A stretch of 11,679 nt of DNA from Bacteroidota bacterium (GCA_024277695.1 JAJRUR010000189.1:1-11679), one strand, 5' to 3'; positions 1 through 6,959 are shown, counted from the stretch's first letter. Notes: a model not told the origin generated them from the letters alone. Translations and numbers: made by a program.

Positions 1-179
1 CACAAGCCAAAAATAACTCGTTAAAACTACCCAAAAAACGAAGTATATAAATGGAATTTAAGGGGTCTTTTGTTCTATAAACTATATTTTAAAGCAAGGT
101 TGTATATAATTTGAGAGACTTAAATTGGCTTATTTTAAGCCAAATTTAGGAGGGTTTTTAATGTTTTAAACAAAGCCTT
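1..179. other. AT-rich non-coding flank with a small palindrome
   Basis: No credible coding region is seen here. The stretch is very AT-rich. It contains a perfect 8-bp inverted repeat, TTGGCTTA at 125-132 and TAAGCCAA at 136-143, with a 3-nt loop and further A/T pairing outside it. It could be a weak transcript end or a protein-binding site, but no clear T-tract follows. In the island model this is the chromosomal flank displaced from the DUF2400 gene. Together with the repeat at 180-427 it makes a gene-free stretch of about 430 bp. Confidence 0.5.
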
Positions 180-427
180 TTTTCATCCATTTTCCGCCAA
201 TTCATTGTTCTGAAGTGCTATCGCGCCTCACATTTCCGAGATTCAAAACGATGTACTACTTTTGTGTGTGCGTACAGGGGTACTGTGGAGCTTGGTATGC
301 AGGAGATAGTGTGTTGGTGCGCAGACTCCCGTTGATCCATAAAGACTAATTGTCTTACCCCTGCGCTCCATCCTGTGGGGAAACAGCTAAGCCAAAGAGT
401 GCAAAGTCGTATTTGGCCGGATCATCG
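180..427. repeat. Direct repeat, left copy (248 bp)
   Basis: This copy matches 3351-3598 at a constant offset of 3171 with no gaps and five mismatches (positions 200, 216, 314, 347, 348), about 98% identity. Homology stops abruptly at both ends. Positions 355-427 correspond, on the minus strand, to the last 24 or so codons and stop of the DUF2400 gene that is intact at 3526-4299; positions 180-354 correspond to the sequence just downstream of that gene. The left copy is therefore a duplicated gene tail plus flank, with no gene body attached: at 428 it runs straight into an integrase remnant. It may be an attachment-type repeat of an integrative element, a recombination scar, or one copy of a dispersed repeat. 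Confidence 0.95.
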
Positions 428-657
428 AGCTGTCAAAGAAACCGGCTCCAATGTATGGGCAACAGTCCATACACTCCGACACTCCTTTGCGACCCACTGT
501 ATCCAAAACAATGTACATATGCGCTATGTGCAGAATATGCTTGGTCATTCATCCCCCAAAAACCACCGAAATATATACCAAAACTATACCAATCAACAAC
601 AAAAATGTAGTTAGTGCTTTGGATAGTTGGATCAATGATATTAACTTACAGCCATAA
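428..657 (+). pseudogene. Tyrosine recombinase (integrase) C-terminal remnant, truncated and frameshifted
   Basis: Translation from 429 gives the C-terminal catalytic part of a phage-integrase/XerC/IntI-type recombinase. The box II motif HTLRHSFATH is at 468-497, and RYVQNMLGHSS ends at 554. The frame then shifts within a run of five C (553-557); the downstream frame gives SPKTTEIYTK, with the nucleophilic Tyr codon at 574-576, and a tail SALDSWIND to the stop at 655-657. With one C fewer the two parts join into a continuous family-like C-terminus of about 76 residues, resembling the YTHV...SPLD end of IntI and Bacteroidota integrases. The N-terminal domain and first catalytic Arg are missing because the sequence changes to the direct repeat at 427/428. 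It cannot encode an active enzyme. A sequencing error in the C-run would not rescue the truncation. Confidence 0.85.
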
Positions 658-740
658 AGGATATATGTGTGTGATAGTGGGGTATGCGGTTGTTACAGAT
701 AACCAACTAAAATTCATTGATCGATCAAAAATTATTTAAA

Positions 741-935
741 GTGAAAAAAATTGCATTTTTTCTAGCTAACCTCCTAGTGAATCCTCAATTGTTGTATTCT
801 CAATGTAAAGTTAACAAATCCAACTTTTATCTTGTATCCGAAGAAATTTTTAATTACTCATCTGTTTCTCAGATGTCGACCAATTGCCAATTTACACCAT
901 GTTTACAAAATGGAGGGCAGTATATTATTATTTAG
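741..935 (+). CDS. Small hypothetical protein with a signal-peptide-like N-terminus
   Basis: A GTG codon at 741 opens a 64-residue frame that starts with two Lys followed by a hydrophobic stretch (IAFFLANLLV) and a possible cleavage region around LYSQ/C. That suggests export, perhaps as a lipoprotein since a Cys follows. The frame can be extended to a TTG at 717, but the GTG puts the charged residues directly before the hydrophobic core. The rest is Ser/Asn-rich with three more Cys and matches no family I recognise. No convincing promoter or ribosome-binding site is visible. It may be the N-terminal fragment of a longer gene or a chance frame in AT-rich DNA. It lies inside the island between the integrase remnant and the glycosyltransferase. 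Confidence 0.3.
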   Translation: MKKIAFFLANLLVNPQLLYSQCKVNKSNFYLVSEEIFNYSSVSQMSTNCQFTPCLQNGGQYIII

Positions 936-942
936 ATTCAAG

Positions 943-1029
943 TCAAGATTCTTGTTGCTTGGAGGTTTTTTGAGGTAAACTGCGAAGAATATAAGCCCAT
1001 ATTGATACTCCTATCAAAGAAGTAAACAT
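943..1029 (-). CDS. Possible one-helix microprotein or C-terminal fragment of a membrane protein
   Basis: On the minus strand an ATG at 1029-1027 starts a 28-residue frame ending at 943. It has a hydrophobic helix (SLIGVSIWAYIL) followed by a basic, Gln-rich tail. The same frame stays open upstream to about 1077 (ILATTGNTVM...), so it could equally be the last 45 or so codons of a lost membrane protein. The order of helix then charged tail looks protein-like, but a frame this short is expected by chance in AT-rich DNA and no family is recognised. Confidence 0.2.
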   Translation of the reverse strand: MFTSLIGVSIWAYILRSLPQKTSKQQES

Positions 1030-1108
1030 TACCGTATTACCAGTAGTAGCTAAAATTTGATAAATTGACAAATAAATTCATTTTCGCTAACAAAATATCT
1101 ATAAAACA

Positions 1109-2653
1109 GTGATACTATATTCTTCTCAAGTTTCAATATCAATTATAATTGTCAGCGCTTTTGTATTGACAAGTATTTACTTACATTTCAATAGGAAAAA
1201 CTATCAAATAGCATTGTTAATGCTTATAATTTCGGGTTTAATTCTTAGGCTTCTTATGGCTTCTGTAGATCCATTTTTGCAGGAATGGGATGAAAGATTT
1301 CATGCCTTAGTTGCAAAAAATTTAATGAATCACCCATTTCAACCCATGTTGAGAGTGAATCCCATTATGCCATATAGAATTGAAGATTGGTGTTGTAATC
1401 ATATATGGCTTCATAAGCAACCATTATTCCTATATCAGATGGCATTATCTATGAAAATATTTGGTATCAATGAAATATCAATTCGAATTCCATCAGCTAT
1501 AATGGGATCAATATCTATTTATTTTATATATGATATTGCCAAGAAATGGATTAAAAATATTGATGTAGCTTACTTAGCTGCACTTTTATTCGCGGTTTCT
1601 TATTACCAACTTGAGCTTACATCGGGAAGATTATTACTAGATCAGAATGATGTTGCTTTTACATTCTATGTAACAGCAAGCTTTTGGGCTTTTATTAAAT
1701 ACCTTTATACTGAAAGTAAGTTAAAATGGGCTCTAACCATTGGCTTATTTGTCGGCTGTGCGGTATTAATTAAATGGCTAACTGGTATTTTGGTATTTGG
1801 AGGTTGGGGGTTTTATATTCTATTGGAAAGTCGCATTAAATTCGAATGGAAAGAATGGAGATATTTATTTTCTTCAGTTATTGTAAGTCTTTTTGTGTTT
1901 ATTCCATGGCAATTGTACATTTCGCATGAATTTCCTATCGAAACATCAATAATGCATAAAAGCAATATTAATCACATGCTTGATGACCTTGGTCATCCAG
2001 GCTCTATGTGGTTTCACTTAAACCATATGAGAACAATATATGGTCAATATTTATTATTATTTGCTCCATTTGGCATATATCAATTGTTCAAGACTAAGAA
2101 TATTAACAAAAATTTATCAATATCTTTCATTAGCATGATAATCGTTATTTACTTTTTCTTTTCAGTAATAGTAAAAACTAAAATGCCCGCCTTTACTTTT
2201 CCCGTCAATTCAATTGTTTGGATATTAATATCTTTTGGGATTTTAACATCACTAAAATATAGATCTAAGAATAAAATTTTCAATTCGGCATTTGCTATCT
2301 CAATACTACTTTCTTTTTACACATTAAAACCTTGGAAAATTATAGCACATAGATCAAAGAGTAATGTGGAAAGAAATAGCAAAATTGAAAACACTCTTAT
2401 CTATAAAAACTTGAATCTTGAAGATAAATTAAAAGGTCGTATTATACTAAATTGTAAAGGCTTCGAAGATGTAGAATTAATGTTTTATAAAGATGTAAAT
2501 GCATTTCATTGGTATCCTAAAGAGAATACCTTAGATAGCTTGATGCAACGTGGTTTTAAATTTGCTGCATTTAAAAGTCATAACAATCAAGGCCTTGCTA
2601 AGTATATTTACACAAACAAGGATATCATTATAATTGATAAACAATTAAGATAG
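1109..2653 (+). CDS. GT39/ArnT-like integral membrane glycosyltransferase
   Basis: The 514-residue protein is a polytopic membrane protein with about a dozen hydrophobic segments up to residue 407, then a soluble C-terminal domain. It fits the dolichyl-phosphate-mannose mannosyltransferase-like (PMT_2/ArnT) superfamily, which moves a sugar from a polyprenyl-phosphate carrier to an acceptor on the outer face of the inner membrane. Supporting motifs are the acidic pair in the first periplasmic loop (WDERFHALVAKNL, D61/E62), HKQPLFLY at 102-109, SGRLLLDQND at 172-181 and KTKMPAF at 356-362. The start is a GTG, because an in-frame stop lies at 1088-1090 and the first ATG falls only inside the second hydrophobic segment. 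Base composition is clearly more AT-rich than the infB-nusA genes, which fits horizontal acquisition. Sugar and acceptor cannot be told from sequence; a lipid, glycan or protein acceptor is possible. It is the only intact long gene of the island. Confidence 0.85.
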   Translation: MILYSSQVSISIIIVSAFVLTSIYLHFNRKNYQIALLMLIISGLILRLLMASVDPFLQEWDERFHALVAKNLMNHPFQPMLRVNPIMPYRIEDWCCNHIWLHKQPLFLYQMALSMKIFGINEISIRIPSAIMGSISIYFIYDIAKKWIKNIDVAYLAALLFAVSYYQLELTSGRLLLDQNDVAFTFYVTASFWAFIKYLYTESKLKWALTIGLFVGCAVLIKWLTGILVFGGWGFYILLESRIKFEWKEWRYLFSSVIVSLFVFIPWQLYISHEFPIETSIMHKSNINHMLDDLGHPGSMWFHLNHMRTIYGQYLLLFAPFGIYQLFKTKNINKNLSISFISMIIVIYFFFSVIVKTKMPAFTFPVNSIVWILISFGILTSLKYRSKNKIFNSAFAISILLSFYTLKPWKIIAHRSKSNVERNSKIENTLIYKNLNLEDKLKGRIILNCKGFEDVELMFYKDVNAFHWYPKENTLDSLMQRGFKFAAFKSHNNQGLAKYIYTNKDIIIIDKQLR

Positions 2654-2654
2654 G

Positions 2655-2729
2655 CTGTCTGTAACAATGCATACCAGGACCATAGCTCCTACCGTCGCTA
2701 CGGCAGGAATACTCAACATTAGCAAACAG
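2655..2729. other. Imperfect palindrome with a central hairpin, recombination-site-like
   Basis: Outer arms CTGTCTGTAA (2655-2664) and TTAGCAAACAG (2719-2729) pair with one C/A mismatch and one unpaired G. A central hairpin at 2687-2708 has arms TCCTACCGT and ACGGCAGGA with one A/C mismatch and a CGCT loop. It lies immediately after the glycosyltransferase stop and before the decayed secreted gene, so it sits at a gene boundary within the island. Imperfect palindromes with unpaired bases are typical of attC-like cassette sites, but the canonical terminal boxes (RYYYAAC and GTTRRRY) are not present. A transcript hairpin between two genes is an alternative; no T-tract follows. Confidence 0.4.
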
Positions 2730-3292
2730 TTGATAAAAGAAATCCACATATTAATTTTAAGTCTAATTTCGACTTACGCAACTGGACAAACCGAAAAGGA
2801 ATCCTTTTGGAATCCATACATTGAATCTGACCGAATAGAAATTGGATTAAAACATTACGACAGTCTGAATTTTAAAAAAAGCGTTCTTAATTTGCACTGA
2901 CTATCAAGTTGTGTTATTGATTAAATAACCGACACAATTTATAGCGGAATTTTGACAAATTTTGTTACTCATAGAAAAATAGTGGAATTGTTTTTTAGAA
3001 AATAAAAATTCCAAGTAAAACGATTGAGAAATTAATCAAATCTTTGGAATCTGAAAATATCGAGATGCGGAGAGATTGTTCAGAAATTGAAAATTACCCG
3101 AAAGGATTTGACGGAAAGACATATGTTCTTGAAATAGGAGACGGAAAAACAAGACATGTTTACTCATATTGGGAACCTGAAAATAAAAAGTATCAAAATC
3201 CCGAAATGCATGAAATTAGAAATGTAAGAAATATATTAAATGCGATAAATTCAGAGATAAATTGCCAAAAAGAAGTTATTCGTACGGAATGA
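2730..3292 (+). pseudogene. Decayed gene for a small secreted protein of unknown function
   Basis: Three stretches of protein-like sequence line up as one broken gene. From a TTG at 2730 a signal-peptide-like segment (HILILSLISTYATGQ) leads into ESFWNPYIESDRIEIGL and LKHYDSLNFKKS. The same frame is cut by TGA at 2898-2900 and TAA at 2922-2924 but goes on as TDTIYSGILTNFVTHRKIVE up to TAA at 3003-3005. A one-base shift in an A-run at about 2999-3005 then opens IPSKTIEKLIKSLESE, NYPKGFDGKTYVLEIGDGK and YSYWEPENKKY, ending at 3292. Joined, this is about 185 residues of an exported protein without a recognised fold; the C-terminus may also be cut short. The part after the shift could be translated alone from a TTG at 3044 (82 residues). 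Reading the three parts as one gene is inference from frame order and composition. Confidence 0.55.
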
Positions 3293-3350
3293 TAAATATG
3301 ATTAAAACATAAAACTGATTTGCTAACAAAGTACTGAGCTAAAAACCATA

Positions 3351-3598
3351 TTTTCATCCATTTTCCGCCATTTCATTGTTCTGAAGCGCTATCGCGCCTC
3401 ACATTTCCGAGATTCAAAACGATGTACTACTTTTGTGTGTGCGTACAGGGGTACTGTGGAGCTTGGTATGCAGGAGATAGTGTGCTGGTGCGCAGACTCC
3501 CGTTGATCCATAAAGACGGATTGTCTTACCCCTGCGCTCCATCCTGTGGGGAAACAGCTAAGCCAAAGAGTGCAAAGTCGTATTTGGCCGGATCATCG
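3351..3598. repeat. Direct repeat, right copy (248 bp), overlapping the 3' end of the DUF2400 gene
   Basis: This is the partner of 180-427. Positions 3526-3598 are the last 24 or so codons and the stop of the minus-strand DUF2400 gene; 3351-3525 is its downstream flank. Because the gene continues intact across 3598, this copy is the one joined to the functional gene. Both copies carry TACTTTTG (3428-3435 here), an exact match to the Bacteroidota -7 element reading to the right, and several complementary segments downstream of it. In the usual geometry of integrative elements that enter gene 3' ends, this copy would be the tail supplied by the element that restores the gene. Confidence 0.95.
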
Positions 3599-4299
3599 GG
3601 GTCAAGTTTTCGCAAGATATCCATAATTTGGGTGAGGGTCTTCCAGTTAGCTTGTTTGGATTGAGTGAGGCCTAATTTTAAAGCGATTCGGTGTACGTGT
3701 ACGTCTAGGGGGATCATTAGTTGTGCGGGTTTTATTTTTTTCCAAATACCGAAATCAACTACCGAAGATGTCCGCACCATCCACCTCAAGAACATATTTA
3801 GTCGCTTACAAGCAGAGCCGGTGATTGGTGAGGATATGTGTTTTTCGGTACGTCGAAGGTGCTCGGCAGCGAAGAAGGTTTTTTTGAATTGGATCAGACC
3901 ATCCCTCAGATCACCGCTTTGCGCCATACCGGAGTAAAAGGCGGATTGCAGGCTGTTGTTCTTTTTGTAGTAGTTTTGAAGAAACTCTAAAAAATAGAGG
4001 GCATCATCGGGTTGAAAAGTACGATGTCTAAAGTCTAAAAATCGAGAGCGATCTTTTTCTTTGTGATGGATTATAAAATCATGTGGGGCATTGTCCATCA
4101 GCCGGATGAGGCGTTTGCCGCTGTTGATGATGGATTTGCGATTGCCCCAGGCGAGTATAGCTACCCAAAAGGCGATGATTTCGATATCTTGAAGTTTAGA
4201 GAACTGATGTGGTAAGGATATGGGATCGTCTTGTATATAGTCGAATCTATGATATTGGCTAAAAGCCCTATTGAGAATGTGCTCAATATCCTTCTGCAC
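3526..4299 (-). CDS. TIGR02757/DUF2400 family protein
   Basis: The 257-residue protein matches the DUF2400 family, common in Bacteroidota, whose function is not established. Visible motifs are ILAWGNRKSII (48-58), DFRHRTF (89-95), GSACKRLNMFLRWMVR (161-176), IPLDVHVHRIALKLGL (196-211) and DPAKYDFALFGLAV (236-249). The LDVHVHR segment recalls the VDTHVxR segment of helix-hairpin-helix DNA glycosylases such as endonuclease III, which suggests but does not prove a DNA-related role. The start is GTG at 4299-4297 and overlaps the infB stop by one base (TAGTG), so translation may be coupled and the gene is probably the last of the rimP-nusA-infB operon. Its final 24 or so codons lie in the right 248-bp repeat. 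The length and the conserved C-terminal motif indicate that the gene is complete. Confidence 0.85.
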   Translation of the reverse strand: MQKDIEHILNRAFSQYHRFDYIQDDPISLPHQFSKLQDIEIIAFWVAILAWGNRKSIINSGKRLIRLMDNAPHDFIIHHKEKDRSRFLDFRHRTFQPDDALYFLEFLQNYYKKNNSLQSAFYSGMAQSGDLRDGLIQFKKTFFAAEHLRRTEKHISSPITGSACKRLNMFLRWMVRTSSVVDFGIWKKIKPAQLMIPLDVHVHRIALKLGLTQSKQANWKTLTQIMDILRKLDPDDPAKYDFALFGLAVSPQDGAQG

Positions 4300-6959
4300 T
4301 AATCCAAAGTTTGTCTTATCTGAACGATTTCGTAGGCCTCTATGATGTCACCGACTTTGATGTCATTGTAGTTTTTGATGCGGATTCCGCACTCAAAGCC
4401 TGACTTGACTTCTTTGACATCTTCTTTGAACCGTTTGAGCGAAGCCAGTTCGCCTATTTGGTTTTCTTTATTGGGATAGATGACGATTCCTTCGCGGATG
4501 AGTCGAATTTTGTCTGTCTTGCTGACTTTACCTTCGAGTACGTATGCTCCGCCGATTGTGCCTACTTTACTGATTTTGTACACTTCTCTGATCTCGATCT
4601 GGGCGGTAATTTTTTCTTCTTCTTTGGGTTCGAGCATTCCTTCCATGGCAGATTTTACTTCTTCGATGGCTTCGTAGATGACGGAGTAGGTTTTGATCTG
4701 GACTCCTTCGCGTTCGGCGAGGTTACGAGCAGCGACAGAAGGTCGTACCTGAAATCCTATGATGATAGCGTCAGAGGCAGAAGCGAGCAGGACATCCGAT
4801 TCGGTGATTTGTCCTACAGCTTTGCTGAGGACATTTACTTGAATGGTTTCGACAGATAGTTTGATCAATGCATCAGAAAGGGCTTCGATGGAGCCGTCCA
4901 CATCACCTTTGACTATGAGGTTGAGTTCTTTGAAGGTACCTAAAGCGATTCGGCGTCCGATTTCGTCTAGTGAAATACGTTTTGATGCTCGGTTGGATTG
5001 TTCGCGATTGATCTGAGCTCTTCTTTGGGATATTTGTCTTGCCTCTTGTTCGGAGTCGAGTACTTTGAATACTTCTCCGGCCTGAGGAGCACCACCTAGT
5101 CCAAGGATGAGGACAGGTTTGGATGGTTCAGCTTCTTTAATTTTTTTGTCGTTTTCATCAAACATAGCTTTGACTTTTCCCCAGTGTTCTCCTGCTACTA
5201 CTACATCGCCTTGCTTCAGAGTACCGGTTTGTACGAGCATTTTACAGACATATCCACGGCCTCGGTCGAGTGCTGCTTCGATAACGGTGCCCATTGCCGG
5301 ACGGTTGGGATTGGCTTTGAGCTCGAGCATTTCTGCTTCAAGGATGATTTTTTCAAGGAGGAGGTCGATATTTTGTCCTGTTTTTGCAGAGATATCTTGG
5401 GACTGATATTTTCCTCCCCAATCCTCTACCATGAGATTGATGCTTGCCAATTCTTGCTTAACGCGTTCGGGGTCTGCACCTGGTTTGTCGATTTTGTTGA
5501 TGGCAAAGATCATGGGAACGCCGGCTGCTTGTGCATGGCTAATGGCTTCTTTGGTCTGTGGCATCAGGCCATCATCAGCTGCTACGATAATGATAGCGAT
5601 GTCTGTAAGTTTTGCTCCGCGTGCTCTCATAGCCGTAAAGGCCTCATGTCCCGGGGTATCCAAGAAGGTTATCCCTTTTTGTTCTTCACCGACGAATATT
5701 TCATAGGCTCCAATATGTTGGGTAATGCCACCGGCTTCTCCTTCTGCCACAGTACTTTTTCGGATATAGTCGAGCAGTGAGGTTTTTCCGTGATCTACAT
5801 GTCCCATTACGGTGACGATTGGAGGTCTGGGTTCTAAGTCTTCTTCGGCATCTTCTATTTCTTCTTCAAAAGCCGTGTCATCCTCGGCGGAGATGAATTT
5901 GATATCGCGCTCAAATTCGCTAGCGAGAAGTTCTATAATTTCTGCGTCCAAACGTTGGTTGATGGATACGATTACACCCAAATTCATGCAGGTGGTTATC
6001 ACATCAGCTACTTCTATATTGAGCAAACTTGCCAGCTCAGATACTGAAACGAATTCGGTGAGTTGGATGGTTTGGTCCATCGCTTCTATTTCTTCGAGTT
6101 CGCGTTTTTCTCTATGTCGTTCTCGATTTTGGCGTTTGAGTTTTTGGCGTTGTTTTTTGCCTGCCCTTCCGGTAAGTCTAGCCATTGTGGCTTTTATTTT
6201 TTCGTCGATCTCTTTTTGGGAGATTTCTTTGACTATTTCTTTGGGTTTTGATCGAGAACCTGCAGCTCCATTGGCTGTTACTTTTTGGCGTTTACGCCTT
6301 CTGCGCCTTTTCTTTTGTTCTGTCGGTGAACTTGTTTTTTCGGTAGGTTTTTTCTTTTCTTTTGATTCAAATTTTGAGGCATCAACCTTACCTAAGACTT
6401 TTAAACCTTTTAGGGTTGGTGTCTCTGCTCTAAACTCTTGTTCTTCAGTGATTTCGGGCTTACTTTGCTCTTGGGGTGCGGTATCCTCAGTTGGGATATC
6501 TTGTGTTTCGGCGGGTTTGCTTGGTTCCGGGTCAGGTGTCTCGGATTTTTTGGTAGTCGGCCGTTTTTTTGGTTCAAGGTCTACCTTACCGAGTACTTTG
6601 GGTCCGGTAAGTTTGGTTTTAGGAGTTTGTTCCGGTTCCGTTTTTTGCTTAGCTGCCGGATCTTCTGCCGGTTTGAGCACTTCTGCCGGTTTTGGGTCCG
6701 GCGGGGGTGTCTTTTCTACTGCCGATTTGGAGGTCGGAGTATCTTCTTTGGATTTTCTGTCACCGATGACTACCTCATCTGCTTGCTTACGGACATCCGA
6801 ATCTTTGAAAAACTCTTGCTTGAGTGCATCATGCATCTCTTCCGTAACTTTGGCTGTGGGTCGATCTACGATATCAAAACCTTGGCTGGTCAAGAATTCT
6901 ACAATCCTCTCCGTACCTACATTTAATTCGGTTGCTATTTTTACTAATCTTTTAGCCAT
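4299..6959 (-). CDS. infB: Translation initiation factor IF-2
   Basis: IF-2 is the cytoplasmic GTPase that brings initiator fMet-tRNA to the 30S subunit and promotes subunit joining. The 886-residue protein has an IF2_N helical domain at about 1-50, a long Pro/Lys/Glu-rich linker (about 60-290) including a basic run KKRRRRRKRQK near 216-226, a second IF2_N-like domain (about 298-350), the GTPase domain with GHVDHGKT (386-393), DTPGHEAF (434-441), NKID (488-491) and SAK (524-526), then domain II, domain III (about 660-775) and the C-terminal fMet-tRNA-binding domain (about 785-880). All nucleotide-binding motifs are intact. The linker holds two copies of a KVLGKVD motif (121-127 and 187-193). 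The gene lies 40 nt after nusA and its stop overlaps the start of the DUF2400 gene. Confidence 0.98.
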   Translation of the reverse strand: MAKRLVKIATELNVGTERIVEFLTSQGFDIVDRPTAKVTEEMHDALKQEFFKDSDVRKQADEVVIGDRKSKEDTPTSKSAVEKTPPPDPKPAEVLKPAEDPAAKQKTEPEQTPKTKLTGPKVLGKVDLEPKKRPTTKKSETPDPEPSKPAETQDIPTEDTAPQEQSKPEITEEQEFRAETPTLKGLKVLGKVDASKFESKEKKKPTEKTSSPTEQKKRRRRRKRQKVTANGAAGSRSKPKEIVKEISQKEIDEKIKATMARLTGRAGKKQRQKLKRQNRERHREKRELEEIEAMDQTIQLTEFVSVSELASLLNIEVADVITTCMNLGVIVSINQRLDAEIIELLASEFERDIKFISAEDDTAFEEEIEDAEEDLEPRPPIVTVMGHVDHGKTSLLDYIRKSTVAEGEAGGITQHIGAYEIFVGEEQKGITFLDTPGHEAFTAMRARGAKLTDIAIIIVAADDGLMPQTKEAISHAQAAGVPMIFAINKIDKPGADPERVKQELASINLMVEDWGGKYQSQDISAKTGQNIDLLLEKIILEAEMLELKANPNRPAMGTVIEAALDRGRGYVCKMLVQTGTLKQGDVVVAGEHWGKVKAMFDENDKKIKEAEPSKPVLILGLGGAPQAGEVFKVLDSEQEARQISQRRAQINREQSNRASKRISLDEIGRRIALGTFKELNLIVKGDVDGSIEALSDALIKLSVETIQVNVLSKAVGQITESDVLLASASDAIIIGFQVRPSVAARNLAEREGVQIKTYSVIYEAIEEVKSAMEGMLEPKEEEKITAQIEIREVYKISKVGTIGGAYVLEGKVSKTDKIRLIREGIVIYPNKENQIGELASLKRFKEDVKEVKSGFECGIRIKNYNDIKVGDIIEAYEIVQIRQTLD

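Noticed and set aside
148..168. AGGAGG followed by ATG TTT TAA
   Set aside because: A two-codon frame; Shine-Dalgarno use is rare in this phylum, so this is most likely chance.
350..610. Plus-strand open frames running from the repeat into the integrase remnant
   Set aside because: The part before 428 is the antisense of the DUF2400 tail; only the part from 428 on is recognisable, as a fragment.
689..707. Short stem-loop GTTGTTA/TAACCAAC after the integrase remnant
   Set aside because: The stem is short, has a bulge and no T-tract follows; it is not convincing as a terminator or recombination site.
3422..3664. An 80-codon plus-strand frame over the right repeat, the first 32 codons shared with the left repeat at 251-349
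   Set aside because: The left copy has a stop where the right continues, the continuation is antisense to DUF2400, and composition is not protein-like. The shared 32 codons are explained by the DNA repeat itself.
4458..5780. Several plus-strand open frames of 65 to 198 codons opposite infB
   Set aside because: They are shadows of the conserved GTPase and C-terminal domains, with no family resemblance of their own.
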